Origin: Pseudohalioglobus lutimaris
GTDB lineage: Bacteria > Pseudomonadota > Gammaproteobacteria > Pseudomonadales > Halieaceae
Length of the DNA stretch: 64,000 nucleotides
Direction: 5' to 3'
Assembly (NCBI RefSeq): GCF_002866825.1
Contig: NZ_PKUS01000030.1
Location: forward strand, 19,252-83,251
Of the stretch, positions 38,544 through 47,565 are shown one piece after another. Numbering within the stretch: position 1 is the first letter of the stretch; the number at the start of each line of letters is the position of its first letter. The notes under the pieces were generated by a model. The model worked only from the letters and a program-made list of their open reading frames with translations. It searched no databases and was not told the origin of the DNA. Position numbers and translations under genes: made by a program.

Positions 38544-40874
38544 ATGAAGCTGCATTCGCTATCACCCCTGCCACTCACCGTTGCCGGACTTTGCGTCGGA
38601 CTGGCAGCTAACGGCTCCCTGGCACAGCAGGTCCTGGAAGAAGTTGTAGTGACCGCGCAGAAACGCGAACAGAACCTGCAGGACGTACCTGTCGCCGTTT
38701 CAGCCTTCAACCAGGCGATGCTGGAGCAATCCGGGGTCAAGGACATGTTCGACCTGCAGACCAACGCACCCAGCCTTGTCGTCACCCAGAGCCAGACCTC
38801 GACCACCACGACTTTTTCCATACGCGGCATTTTCACCAGCTCACAGAACTTCGGTCTTGAACCCTCTGTCGGCCTATACGTTGACGGCGTATACAGAGCG
38901 CGCCAGGGTTCGATGATCAATAACATGGTTGACGTGGCCAGCGTGGAAATTCTGCGCGGTCCCCAGGGCACGCTGTTCGGACGTAACACGCCGGCGGGCG
39001 CCGTCACACTTGCCACGGTCGCGCCTGATTTCGACGGCAGCGGCTTTATTGAGGGTACCGCAGGCAGTTACGGCTTATGGGGTATATCCGGCGGCCAGTC
39101 ACTCACCGTCGCCGAAGACCGGCTGGCAATGCGCGCTACCGGCTTCATCATGGACCGCGACGGCTACGTGGACATTGTTAACGGCGATCACAACGTCATC
39201 AATGACAGGGATCGCTGGGGCGCACGGCTACAGGCGTTGTGGACCCCCTCTGACGACCTCTCCGTTCGCCTTATCGCTGACTATTCGGAGGTTGATGAAG
39301 TCTGCTGTGCTGCCGGTTCGTACAAGAATAACTTTGTCGCCCAGAATCTTCCCACCGGATCAGCGGAGAAGTTTGGCACCGATACCAATATCGTTAATCT
39401 GGGTGGCACGGTAGTCGATCAACGGGATTTCTTTGATTACGAAGTCAGCGTGGCACGACCACCCCGCTCCAGTAACGAAGACGGCGGACTGTCCATGCAG
39501 CTGGACTGGCAGACCAGCAATTTCCTGCTAACCAGCGTCACCGCGTGGCGCCAGCATGACGCTTTCGACGATGCCGATATCGCCTTCACTGACCTCGATG
39601 GTGCGTTTCGCATTAACGACGCGCAGCAGAGCCAGTTCACCCAGGAACTGCGTGTCAGTCACAGTTATGAAACCTTCAATTACGTTGCCGGGCTTTACTA
39701 TTACCAGCAGGACCTGGACAACAACCGGCAGACGATCGTCGGCAGCGACCTGGTCGGCATTGTGGGGCTACCGGCCAATGCGTTTATCGATGGCAGCGGC
39801 GCGCTGGACGTCAATAGACAGGAGCACACCAGCTATGCCGCATTCGGGCAGGTGGACTATAACCTGTCCGAGTCACTGGTGCTGACCGCAGGCCTGCGCT
39901 GGACCTACGAAGACAAAGACCTGGCCAATACCTACACACAGGACGCGCCAGACGCCTTCAACCCGCTGCTACCCAACTGGGGCTTCTACCTGTTTCCGCC
40001 CCTTTCCCCGCAGCCAGACATCAGGGAGAGCTTCGACGACGACCAGGTTACCGGCACTGTCAAGCTGAGCTGGTTCGCCCGGGATGCACTGCTTTTCTAC
40101 GCCTCCTACGGAACTGGATACAAGTCAGGCGGTATCAACAGCGATCGCATCTCATCGGAGTTTGATGTGGCCTTTGGAGCCGAGTCGTCGGCGTCCTACG
40201 AGTTGGGCATGAAAGCGGAATTTCCCCAGCAGGCACTGCGCCTGAATGTCGCCCTGCACAGGACCGATACTGACGACCTGCAAACCAACTCGTTCCAGGG
40301 CGGGGGGTTTTTCCTCAGCAATGCCGGAACGGCGGAGACCTATGGCGCCGAAATTGACCTTTTCTGGTTGCCCACGAACAGCACCACGCTGACCCTTGCC
40401 TATGCCTACAATCATGGGGAGTACGCGGACTTTGAGAACGGCCCCTGCTGGACGGGCACACCCTGGCACACTAACCAGGCAGACCCCGGACAACAGCAAG
40501 ATGGCAGTTGCGACCGCAGCGGCGGCGATATCTCCACCAACCCTGAAAATGTGCTGGTACTCACCCTCAACCAGGACATTCGAGTCAGTGCAGACATCAG
40601 TGCCTTCCTCTACGGCGAGTATGTTTACACCGATGAGCGCATGACAGACGTCAACAATGACCCGGTGAAATACGACGATGCGTATCACACGCTGAACCTG
40701 AGGGCCGGGCTCCTGTTTGAGCAGTACGACACGCTACTGACGCTTTGGGGACGCAACCTGACCGACGAGGACTCCACCGACACCATTGCTGACGCTGTGG
40801 CCCAGTCCGGACGCTTTGTTGCCTATTACAAGGAGCCGTTGACCTGGGGAATCTCGTTGCGCAAAGACTTCTAA
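38544..40874 (+). CDS. TonB-dependent outer-membrane receptor
   Basis: A receptor of about 776 residues. The signal peptide (MKLHSLSPLPLTVAGLCVGL..., cleavage near SLA-QQ) is followed by a TonB box-like EEVVVTAQKRE and a plug domain (about 40-160) with ILRGPQGTLFGRNTPAGAV. The beta-barrel then runs to a C-terminal aromatic residue (SLRKDF), as required for outer-membrane insertion. ATG 38544 has AAGGAAA upstream; longer frames run into the channel gene. This VVVTAQKRE type is abundant in marine gammaproteobacteria and sphingomonads, where substrates range from carbohydrates and lipids to siderophores. No neighbouring transporter identifies its ligand. Confidence 0.93.
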   Translation: MKLHSLSPLPLTVAGLCVGLAANGSLAQQVLEEVVVTAQKREQNLQDVPVAVSAFNQAMLEQSGVKDMFDLQTNAPSLVVTQSQTSTTTTFSIRGIFTSSQNFGLEPSVGLYVDGVYRARQGSMINNMVDVASVEILRGPQGTLFGRNTPAGAVTLATVAPDFDGSGFIEGTAGSYGLWGISGGQSLTVAEDRLAMRATGFIMDRDGYVDIVNGDHNVINDRDRWGARLQALWTPSDDLSVRLIADYSEVDEVCCAAGSYKNNFVAQNLPTGSAEKFGTDTNIVNLGGTVVDQRDFFDYEVSVARPPRSSNEDGGLSMQLDWQTSNFLLTSVTAWRQHDAFDDADIAFTDLDGAFRINDAQQSQFTQELRVSHSYETFNYVAGLYYYQQDLDNNRQTIVGSDLVGIVGLPANAFIDGSGALDVNRQEHTSYAAFGQVDYNLSESLVLTAGLRWTYEDKDLANTYTQDAPDAFNPLLPNWGFYLFPPLSPQPDIRESFDDDQVTGTVKLSWFARDALLFYASYGTGYKSGGINSDRISSEFDVAFGAESSASYELGMKAEFPQQALRLNVALHRTDTDDLQTNSFQGGGFFLSNAGTAETYGAEIDLFWLPTNSTTLTLAYAYNHGEYADFENGPCWTGTPWHTNQADPGQQQDGSCDRSGGDISTNPENVLVLTLNQDIRVSADISAFLYGEYVYTDERMTDVNNDPVKYDDAYHTLNLRAGLLFEQYDTLLTLWGRNLTDEDSTDTIADAVAQSGRFVAYYKEPLTWGISLRKDF

Positions 40875-40876
40875 GC

Positions 40877-40912
40877 AGCGCCGCTGGCGCCAACTGTCTG
40901 AACCGCGGCGCT
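40877..40912 (+). terminator. Possible hairpin after the TonB receptor
   Basis: AGCGCCGC (40877-40884) and GCGGCGCT (40905-40912) pair over eight bases, three bases after the stop codon, around a 20-base loop that contains the palindrome TGGCGCCA. There is no T-run, so termination would need help from Rho. It overlaps the upstream part of the next promoter. Confidence 0.35.
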
Positions 40913-40914
40913 AC

Positions 40915-40923
40915 TGCTATAAT
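40915..40923 (+). promoter_or_regulatory. Extended -10 promoter of ygiQ
   Basis: TGC-TATAAT (40915-40923) is a perfect extended -10 element; the -35 region is poor, as is common with this type. The ATG of ygiQ is 35 bases downstream at 40958. Confidence 0.6.
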
Positions 40924-40957
40924 GCGCGCCCTTTTGAGTAGTTGACCGGCGGACGCC

Positions 40958-43078
40958 ATGCCAACCCCAATACACAGTTATCGCAAATACTGGGCCGAGT
41001 GCTTCGGCCCGGCGCCGGAACTGCCCACTACCCGGGCGGAGATGGATGCGCTGGGATGGGACAGCTGTGACATCATCATTGTCACCGGTGACGCCTATGT
41101 GGACCATCCAAGCTTCGGTATGGCGGTCATTGGTCGCCTGCTGGAAGCACAGGGTTTTCGCGTGGGCATCATCGCCCAACCCGACTGGACCAGCGCCGAG
41201 GCGTTCCGGGCACTGGGCAAGCCCAACCTGTTCTTTGGCGTCTCTGCTGGCAACATGGACTCCATGATCAACCGCTATACGGCGGACCGCAAACGCCGCC
41301 ATGACGACGCCTATACGCCCAATAACGAGGGAGGCAAACGCCCTGACCGGGCCGTGATCGTGTACAGCCAGAGAGTTAGAGAGGCCTACCGTGATGTTCC
41401 CCTGATTGTAGGAAGTATTGAAGCCAGTCTTCGACGTATCGCCCACTATGATTACTGGAGCGACAAGATTCGCCGCTCGATTCTCCTCGATAGTCGTGCG
41501 GATCTGCTGCTGTATGGCAATGCCGAGCGCGCCATCGTCGATGTCGCACACCGACTGGCGAAGGGAGAACCCGTACAACAGATACGCGACCTGCGCGGCA
41601 CGGCTTTTGTCTGCAAACGCATTCCCGAGGATTGGAGAGAGATCGATTCCACCTCAATCGACCGCGTTGGTCCTGTGGACAAACTGGTCAGCCCCTATCA
41701 GCAGAACAGCCCCGCCGAATGCTCACCTGAGGAAGTGGTCGTCGAACAGGGCGAGGATGTTGTGCGCATCCTGGACCGCGTAGACGATACCCGACCTGCC
41801 GTCATACGCATCCCCTCCTATGAACAAGTCAAAAGTGACCCGGCCCTGTATGCACACGCCTCACGCATACTCCACAAGGAAACCAACCCACACAACGCCA
41901 GACCGCTGGTACAGGCCCATGGCGACCGGGAGGTGTGGTTGAACAGCCCGCCCATTCCCCTGGAGACGGATGAACTGGACTGGGTATTCGAACTGCCCTT
42001 CACCCGCCTGCCGCATAGCCGCTACGGTGATGCCCGCCTGCCGGCCTACGAGATGATTCGTCACTCGGTAAATATCATGCGCGGCTGCTTTGGCGGCTGT
42101 ACCTTTTGTTCGATCACCGAACATGAGGGACGCATCATCCAGAACCGCTCGGAGGATTCCATTCTCCGCGAGGTCGAGAGGATTCGCGATACCTCCCCCG
42201 CTTTCACCGGTGTCATTTCCGACCTCGGTGGCCCCACGGCCAATATGTGGCGCCTGGCCTGCAAAAGCAGGGAAATTGAAGCCAAGTGCCGCAAGCTGAG
42301 CTGCGTGTATCCGGGTATCTGCAAGAACCTGAATACTGACCAGAAACCACTGGTGGAGCTTTACCGCAAAGCGCGCGAACTCCCCGGTATCAAGAAGATC
42401 CTTATCGCTTCCGGACTGCGTTACGATATCGCCGTGGAGACCCCGGAATACGTAGAAGAGTTAGTTACCCATCATGTGGGTGGTTACCTGAAAATTGCGC
42501 CAGAGCATACCGAGGACGGCCCGCTGGACAAGATGATGAAGCCTGGCATAGGGACCTATGACCGCTTCAAGGCCATGTTTGAAAAGTATTCTAAAGCCGC
42601 GGGTAAAGAACAGTACCTGATCCCCTACTTCATCGCAGCGCACCCCGGTACCTCTGACCGGGACATGATGAACCTCGCGCTGTGGCTGAAGCGCAACAAG
42701 TTCAGGGCTGACCAGGTACAAACTTTCTACCCTTCACCCATGGCAACCGCCACGGCAATGTACTACAGCGGCAAGAACCCCCTGAAACGCATTACCCGCG
42801 ACAGTGACACCATGCCCACCGTGAGGGGACTGTCCCAACGCCGCCTGCACAAGGCGTTCCTGCGCTACCACGACCCTGAAAACTGGCCGGCACTGCGCAA
42901 GGCGTTGAAAAAAATGGGCCGGATTGACCTCATCGGCAATGGCAAAATGCACCTGGTGCCGCCTCGTCAGCCCGGCAAACGCCACGCGGTGGTCACCCAG
43001 GGCCGGCCTTTCGCGACCCAGCACAACGGCTTGCCGCGCACGCCCTCTAACCGCTCTCGGCGTAGCAAGCCGCGCTGA
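40958..43078 (+). CDS. ygiQ: YgiQ family radical SAM protein
   Basis: A 706-residue radical S-adenosylmethionine protein. The N-terminal domain (about 15-200) includes [20 protein letters not shown], a cobalamin-binding-like fold region found in YgiQ. The radical SAM core begins at about 360, and the cluster motif C-x3-C-x2-C is C377, C381 and C384 ([11 protein letters not shown]). The C-terminal part includes [18 protein letters not shown] and [10 protein letters not shown], which are hallmarks of the family. The tail is basic ([10 protein letters not shown]). The reaction is not known. It lies alone between a TonB receptor and an RND pump, so context is uninformative. Confidence 0.93.
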   Translation: MPTPIHSYRKYWAECFGPAPELPTTRAEMDALGWDSCDIIIVTGDAYVDHPSFGMAVIGRLLEAQGFRVGIIAQPDWTSAEAFRALGKPNLFFGVSAGNMDSMINRYTADRKRRHDDAYTPNNEGGKRPDRAVIVYSQRVREAYRDVPLIVGSIEASLRRIAHYDYWSDKIRRSILLDSRADLLLYGNAERAIVDVAHRLAKGEPVQQIRDLRGTAFVCKRIPEDWREIDSTSIDRVGPVDKLVSPYQQNSPAECSPEEVVVEQGEDVVRILDRVDDTRPAVIRIPSYEQVKSDPALYAHASRILHKETNPHNARPLVQAHGDREVWLNSPPIPLETDELDWVFELPFTRLPHSRYGDARLPAYEMIRHSVNIMRGCFGGCTFCSITEHEGRIIQNRSEDSILREVERIRDTSPAFTGVISDLGGPTANMWRLACKSREIEAKCRKLSCVYPGICKNLNTDQKPLVELYRKARELPGIKKILIASGLRYDIAVETPEYVEELVTHHVGGYLKIAPEHTEDGPLDKMMKPGIGTYDRFKAMFEKYSKAAGKEQYLIPYFIAAHPGTSDRDMMNLALWLKRNKFRADQVQTFYPSPMATATAMYYSGKNPLKRITRDSDTMPTVRGLSQRRLHKAFLRYHDPENWPALRKALKKMGRIDLIGNGKMHLVPPRQPGKRHAVVTQGRPFATQHNGLPRTPSNRSRRSKPR

Positions 43079-43085
43079 GCCCCCG

Positions 43086-43110
43086 CAGCCGGGGCCGCTG
43101 CACCCGGCTG
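43086..43110 (+). terminator. Possible hairpin after ygiQ
   Basis: CAGCCGGG (43086-43093) and CCCGGCTG (43103-43110) form an eight-base-pair stem with loop GCCGCTGCA, eight bases after the stop codon. No T-run follows, so it is at best a Rho-assisted or mRNA-end structure. Confidence 0.35.
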
Positions 43111-43203
43111 TGACCGTGCGCCGCGGCTTCGATGAAACTTCCTTAACAAACGCCCAACCCACGCGGCGCTTCCAGTATCATACGCTCCAGCCACGGAGAC
43201 ACC

Positions 43204-44346
43204 ATGAACAAGAAATTTCTATACACCACTTCAGCCCTGGCTCTGGGGCTGATACTGGCCTATCTACTTGCCAACAGTGCGCCTGAACGCGAAGTACTGG
43301 CCAGCGAACGCAGCTTGCGCACCGTAAGGGCAACCACTGTCAGCGCACAGAGCGAATATCTACAGGTTTTCTCACAGGGCAGTGTGCAACCGCGGACCCA
43401 GAGTGAACTGATACCCGAAGTATCTGGTCGAGTTGAGTGGATGTCCCCCTCGCTGGTTGGCGGCGGGTCGTTTCTTACTGGCGATGTGCTGCTGCGCATT
43501 GACAGCGCCGACTACAGGAGCGCATTGCAGCGCGCACAGGCCACCAGGGACAGAGCGCAGGTTGAGATGGAATACAGCCGTGATGAGCTCAGGCGCCTGG
43601 AAAAGCTGCGAGTAAAAAACCTCGCCAGCCAGTCGCAGCTGGACGACGCCAGCAGAAAAGCACGTATAGCTGAGGCAAACCTTGCTGATAGCGATGCTGC
43701 GCTGGCGCAGGCACAGCGAGATCTCAGACGCACTGAGCTGATCGCTCCCTTCGACGGACTCGTGCGTTCGGAAAGCGTTGACCTGGGCCAGTTTGTAGCG
43801 CGTGGCACCAGCGTGGCAACCATCTATGCCACAGATTATGTGGAAGTACGCCTGCCCATTGCTGCCGACCAGCTGGATTACCTGGGGGTGGACATTTCTC
43901 ATCGCGGCACCCTTGCAGCAGGTGGCCGACCAGAAGTCACTCTCTCAGCGCAGTTTGGCAACACACGCAAGATATGGAACGGCGAACTGGTACGCATGGA
44001 GGCAGAGATCGATGAGCGCTCGCGAATGATATACGGTGTTGCACGCGTCGACCTGTCCCGGAGTGCGGACGGCACATCGCTTCCCGTGGGGCTGTTTGTA
44101 CACGCACAAATACAGGGGCAGCGCGTGGAAAACGTGATTCGCCTGCCGCGCTCCGCAATGCGTGACAACGACCAGATCCTGGTTATTGATGATGACAACA
44201 GGCTACGTTTTCGCAGGGTTTCAGTACTGCGGCTGGAACATGACGATGTACTGATCAGCAGTGGTCTCACCGGTGGCGAGCGAGTTTGTATCTCTGCCAT
44301 ACAAACGGTGGTTGACGGCATGCACGTCAATCCACTGCTGCAATAA
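43204..44346 (+). CDS. RND efflux periplasmic adaptor subunit
   Basis: A 380-residue membrane-fusion protein of the HlyD/AcrA class. The N-terminal hydrophobic segment (about 7-24) anchors it or acts as a signal. A lipoyl half-motif (about 55-85; GRVEWMSPSLVGGGSF) is followed by an alpha-helical hairpin (about 95-165; YSRDELRRLEKLRVKNLASQ) and the second half-lipoyl (ELIAPFDGLVRSESV). The beta-barrel and membrane-proximal domains follow. ATG 43204 has GGAGA upstream. It bridges the RND pump encoded nine bases downstream to an outer-membrane channel that is not encoded nearby. Confidence 0.93.
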   Translation: MNKKFLYTTSALALGLILAYLLANSAPEREVLASERSLRTVRATTVSAQSEYLQVFSQGSVQPRTQSELIPEVSGRVEWMSPSLVGGGSFLTGDVLLRIDSADYRSALQRAQATRDRAQVEMEYSRDELRRLEKLRVKNLASQSQLDDASRKARIAEANLADSDAALAQAQRDLRRTELIAPFDGLVRSESVDLGQFVARGTSVATIYATDYVEVRLPIAADQLDYLGVDISHRGTLAAGGRPEVTLSAQFGNTRKIWNGELVRMEAEIDERSRMIYGVARVDLSRSADGTSLPVGLFVHAQIQGQRVENVIRLPRSAMRDNDQILVIDDDNRLRFRRVSVLRLEHDDVLISSGLTGGERVCISAIQTVVDGMHVNPLLQ

Positions 44347-44355
44347 GGCACGCAC

Positions 44356-47300
44356 ATGCCAAGAATAATTGCATGGTTCGTATACAACCCGGTAGCCGCC
44401 AATCTGCTGATGATGATCCTGGTGGTAGGCGGCCTGCTGGCGCTGCCAAGAACTCACCAGGAAGAGTTCCCCAACATCGAAGTGGATGCGGTACATGTGA
44501 AAGTTCCCTACCTTGGCGCCGCACCGGAGGAGGTAGAGTCGGCAGTTTGCGTCCGCATTGAAGAAGCCGTGCAGGGCAGCGAGGGTATAGACACTATTCG
44601 TTCCACTGCCTCGGAAGGGTTTTGTTCCGTCATCATCGAGTTAGTGGATGGCGTCGACAAAAACAAGGTCGCCAACGACATAAAGAGTAAGGTCGACGCT
44701 ATCGACGCCTTTCCTGCAGAGACGGAGAAGCCGGTCACAGCCGAGGTCGCTATATTGGCGACGGTCATGCAGATCGCCGTTGCCGGTAATGCGGATGAGC
44801 GCACCCTGAAGCTGGTGGGGACAAAGTTACGCGATGATATCGCCGCCCTGCCCGGCGTATCCCAGGCAACGCTGCTGTATGCGCGCCCGTACGAGATATC
44901 TATCGAGGTTTCGGAGCGGACCCTGCGTCGCCATGGCCTGACCCTGCAACAGGTGGGCGATGCAATAGGCCGCAGTTCGCTGGATATCCCGGGTGGCTCT
45001 GTGCGCACCGGGGAAGGCGAGATCCTGTTACGCACCATAGGCCAGGCCTATTCGCGCCAACAGTTCGAGGACATCGTGGTGCTGACGCGCAACGATGGCA
45101 CGACCCTCACCGTGGGTGAACTGGCCACAGTGGTAGACGGCTTTGAAGAGGCCGAGCTTTACTCACGACTGGACCAGCAACCGGCGGTGGGCATCAAGGT
45201 ATCCAGGGTTGGCAAAGAGGACGTACTGAAAATTGCCGAGCAGGTAAAGGCCTACCTCGATCAGGCGCGACTTGAAGTTCCAGAGGGAATCGACCTGTTG
45301 ATCTGGCAGGACGAGTCCCAGGACCTGGTTGACCGTCTGGACACGCTTACCAAAAACGCTCGCAGCGGATTGCTGCTGGTGCTATTGATCCTGACCCTGT
45401 TCCTGCGCTTTCGACTGGCACTCTGGGTCGCCGCCGGCATCCCTGTTGCCATGTTGGGGACAGTAGCTCTGTTCCCGCTATTTGATATCTCCATCAGCAC
45501 CATGTCGGTAATGGGCTTTATTCTTGTTCTGGGTATTCTGGTTGACGATGCCATCGTCATCGGCGAGCGCGTTTACACTCACGAGCAGATGGGCAAGGAC
45601 CGCAACACCGCAGCGATCGACGGCGCGAAGGAAGTATCGGTGCCAGTCATTTTTGGCGTACTGACGACCATGGCGACCTTCCTGCCGATCGTCAACATTC
45701 CGGGTGAGATGGGCGACTTCTTCGTAGCAATCGGGCTTACCGTGATCATCGCGCTGTTTTTCAGTGTGGTGGAGTCCCAAATGATTCTTCCTGTACATCT
45801 GGCACACCGCAAGGCAGAGAAAACCAAGGGAGACAATGCCCTGTTAAATCGCTGGCTGGACTTGCAGGATACGCTGTCCAACAGCCTGCAGGTGGTGGCC
45901 GTTCGCTACTACCAGCCAGCCGTGGAGAGAGCACTCGCATGGCGCTACCTTACCGCAGTGATCGGTATTATTGTTCTTGCCCTCACCCTGTCGCTGTTCG
46001 CCAGCGGGCGCATGGTATTCCAGTTTTTCCCCGATGTTGAGGGAACGCGACTCTATGCCGTGGTGACCCTGCCGGAAGGCACCCCCATAGAGCGCACCGA
46101 ATCGGCGGTAAGACAGTTGGAAGACGCCGCAGAGACGCTGCGTGCAGAGCTGGATGCAGAGCTGCAACCCGGTGAAGCCAGCAAGATCAACCACATTTTC
46201 GCGGTATTGGGCGGCCTTATTCCCAAGGGTTCGCTGAACCTGTCTGCGGGCGGCCAAAGTAATATTGCCGAAGTCGGCATCGAATTGAACCTGCCGGCTG
46301 ACTACAGCGGCTACTCTACCAGCCATTACGCAAATCGCTGGCGAGAACTCACCGGCAGCATTCCCGACGCTATTGAACAGCGCTTTGATGCCTCCGCATT
46401 CGCGGCAGGTGATGCCATCGATATTGAACTTTACGGCAAGGATTTCGACGAACTGCGTTCAGTGGCAGCGGAGTTGCGCGCAGCACTGGAAACATACAAT
46501 GGCGTGGTGGACATCACCGACACGTTCCGCGCTGGCAAGCAGGAAGTGCAGCTTCAGCTGTTGCCTGAGGCACGTAGCCTGGGCCTGACACTGCACGACC
46601 TTGGCACACAGGTACGCCATGCCTTCTATGGGTATGAAGCGCAGCGCATCCAGCGTGGCAAGGACGACATAAGGGTAATGGTGCGCTATCCCGAGGAACA
46701 ACGTCGCTCATTGGGCGACCTGGAGGCCATGCGCATACGTACCAGCGAAGGTGTCGAAGTGCCGTTCAGCAGCGTTGCTAGGGTCAACCTTGATCGTGGA
46801 TACACCACCATAAACCGCGTGGATGGCCAACGGGTCGTGCGGGTCATTGCCGACGTCGACCGATCGGTAACCACTCCGGAAAGCGTGCTCGACTCCCTGG
46901 CCAAGCGTGAACTGGCCGACATCCTCGATCGTCACCCCGGCGTCACCTACAGCCTGGCGGGCGAGGCAGAATCACGCAGTGAATCCATGGGCGGATTAGT
47001 CGCTACTGCGCTGCTTGCACTGCTGGTCATCTATGCGCTGCTGGCCATTCCGCTGCAATCCTATCTGCAACCACTGGTGATCATGAGTGTGATTCCCTTC
47101 GGTGCCGTTGGGGCAATAGTGGGCCACCTGATAATGGGCATAGACCTGGTATTCTTTTCGCTGCTGGGCATTGTGGCTTTATCAGGGGTGGTGGTGAACT
47201 CCAGCCTGGTGTTGGTTGATTACATCAACAAGCAGCGGCAATCCGGGCAGGACCTGCTTTATGTGGTCAGTCATGCTGGCAGCGTGCGCTTTCGCCCGAT

Positions 47301-47547
47301 AATCCTGACCAGTGTCACCACTTTTATCGGTCTGGCACCAATGATGATGGACAACACCATTTCGCTGACCATGTTCGTGCCGATGTCCGTATCCCTGGGC
47401 TTTGGTGTATTGATGGGTACCGCCATCACACTATTCCTGGTGCCCTGCCTGTACCTGATTCTCGAGGATCTTTTACACCTGGCGGGGCGGCGTCCTGCCC
47501 CCGGCGACGAGACCACAACCTACATTGGGGGTATAGAGACCAACTAA
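44356..47547 (+). CDS. RND-type efflux permease
   Basis: A 1063-residue inner-membrane proton-driven pump of the AcrB/MdtB superfamily. The N-terminal helix (about 12-30) is followed by the first periplasmic porter domain (about 35-330). Helices 2-6 follow (about 335-480), including ILVDDAIVIGERVYTHEQ with the paired aspartates of the proton relay. The second half repeats the pattern: helix near 520-540, porter domain (about 545-870), and the last five helices to 1035. The protein starts MPRIIAWFVYNPVAANLLMM, a start common in a large marine subfamily. Substrate is unknown. It is co-transcribed with the adaptor; there is no tolC-like gene. Confidence 0.94.
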   Translation: MPRIIAWFVYNPVAANLLMMILVVGGLLALPRTHQEEFPNIEVDAVHVKVPYLGAAPEEVESAVCVRIEEAVQGSEGIDTIRSTASEGFCSVIIELVDGVDKNKVANDIKSKVDAIDAFPAETEKPVTAEVAILATVMQIAVAGNADERTLKLVGTKLRDDIAALPGVSQATLLYARPYEISIEVSERTLRRHGLTLQQVGDAIGRSSLDIPGGSVRTGEGEILLRTIGQAYSRQQFEDIVVLTRNDGTTLTVGELATVVDGFEEAELYSRLDQQPAVGIKVSRVGKEDVLKIAEQVKAYLDQARLEVPEGIDLLIWQDESQDLVDRLDTLTKNARSGLLLVLLILTLFLRFRLALWVAAGIPVAMLGTVALFPLFDISISTMSVMGFILVLGILVDDAIVIGERVYTHEQMGKDRNTAAIDGAKEVSVPVIFGVLTTMATFLPIVNIPGEMGDFFVAIGLTVIIALFFSVVESQMILPVHLAHRKAEKTKGDNALLNRWLDLQDTLSNSLQVVAVRYYQPAVERALAWRYLTAVIGIIVLALTLSLFASGRMVFQFFPDVEGTRLYAVVTLPEGTPIERTESAVRQLEDAAETLRAELDAELQPGEASKINHIFAVLGGLIPKGSLNLSAGGQSNIAEVGIELNLPADYSGYSTSHYANRWRELTGSIPDAIEQRFDASAFAAGDAIDIELYGKDFDELRSVAAELRAALETYNGVVDITDTFRAGKQEVQLQLLPEARSLGLTLHDLGTQVRHAFYGYEAQRIQRGKDDIRVMVRYPEEQRRSLGDLEAMRIRTSEGVEVPFSSVARVNLDRGYTTINRVDGQRVVRVIADVDRSVTTPESVLDSLAKRELADILDRHPGVTYSLAGEAESRSESMGGLVATALLALLVIYALLAIPLQSYLQPLVIMSVIPFGAVGAIVGHLIMGIDLVFFSLLGIVALSGVVVNSSLVLVDYINKQRQSGQDLLYVVSHAGSVRFRPIILTSVTTFIGLAPMMMDNTISLTMFVPMSVSLGFGVLMGTAITLFLVPCLYLILEDLLHLAGRRPAPGDETTTYIGGIETN

Positions 47548-47565
47548 TACCTGCTCAGCAGCATG